Notes under the pieces: generated by a model | The model's input: only the letters and a program-made list of their open reading frames with translations | Told to the model about the DNA's origin: nothing | Databases searched by the model: none | Position numbers and translations under genes: made by a program | Shown here: piece by piece, positions 6,791-6,840 of the stretch | Layout of the letters: every line of letters begins with the position of its first letter | Numbering within the stretch: position 1 is the first letter of the stretch | Assembly (NCBI RefSeq): GCF_001557115.1 | Contig: NZ_LSKQ01000233.1 | Location: 1-6,840, forward strand | Length of the DNA: 6,840 bases | Reading direction: 5' to 3' | Source: Erythrobacter sp. CCH5-A1 | Lineage (GTDB): Bacteria; Pseudomonadota; Alphaproteobacteria; Sphingomonadales; Sphingomonadaceae

Positions 6791-6840
6791 CTGTGGACGC
6801 CCCTTTGGATGCAAGCGGTATTTTCGGGTATGTTGGCACG
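6791..6840. other. Compositionally distinct edge segment next to the amidohydrolase
   Basis: These 50 bases are about 56% G+C, clearly below the gene body. In the amidohydrolase frame they give C-Q-H-T-R-K-Y-R-L-H-P-K-G-R-P-Q, with third positions evenly split, while the codons after the ATG at 6790 are strongly GC-ending. The last residues (KGRPQ before MPFDYQ) loosely resemble the family's KG-PKLPFDYQ, but the expected preceding block with Pro-Asn-Ala is not seen in any frame. It may be an intergenic leader of a truncated gene, a rearrangement junction, or simply divergent coding sequence. No known mobile-element end was recognised. Confidence 0.4.

Noticed and set aside
6456..6839. A 127-codon minus-strand open frame beginning at the right edge
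   Set aside because: After the first few codons it is an Arg/Gly-rich out-of-frame reading of the amidohydrolase. Only its first dozen codons matter, as part of the frameshift alternative given in the findings.
6809..6840. A possible plus-strand start, reading M-Q-A-V-F-S-G-M-L-A to the edge
   Set aside because: It looks like the beginning of a signal peptide, but only ten codons are visible, no good ribosome site precedes it, and it cannot be told from chance.

Overview
The window is very GC-rich with strong G/C preference at third codon positions. The proteins look like those of an alphaproteobacterium, and a sphingomonad or Erythrobacter-like organism is my best guess from protein style alone. 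All five genes lie on the minus strand, so transcription runs from high to low coordinates. No tRNA, rRNA, CRISPR array or complete insertion sequence was seen.

The upstream block (about 6790 to 4465) holds three genes joined by 4-base start/stop overlaps. They are a YtcJ-like metal-dependent amidohydrolase with a Cys/His-rich C-terminal tail, a small four-helix DoxX-family membrane protein, and a YoaK/DUF1275 six-helix membrane protein. They look like one translationally coupled operon. The amidohydrolase is incomplete: only the C-terminal two thirds of the family fold is present. The last 50 bases of the window differ in base composition and codon use from the rest of the gene, so the gene may be truly truncated near 6790 rather than merely cut by the window edge.

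A gap of about 105 bases (4360-4464) follows. It holds a GC-rich inverted repeat, a small CAAC/GTTG palindrome and a weak promoter candidate. The downstream block (4356 to the left edge) encodes a tripartite drug-efflux system of the MexEF/OqxAB type: a periplasmic adaptor lipoprotein, then, 15 bases later, an inner-membrane RND (HAE-1) transporter that is complete except for its last residues. An outer-membrane channel gene may follow beyond position 1, but none is visible here and no regulator lies in the window.

The efflux block is ordinary. The less usual parts are the amidohydrolase-DoxX-YoaK operon, the broken-looking 5' end of its first gene, and the structured gap between the two blocks. 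I do not see convincing evidence of a wholly new system.
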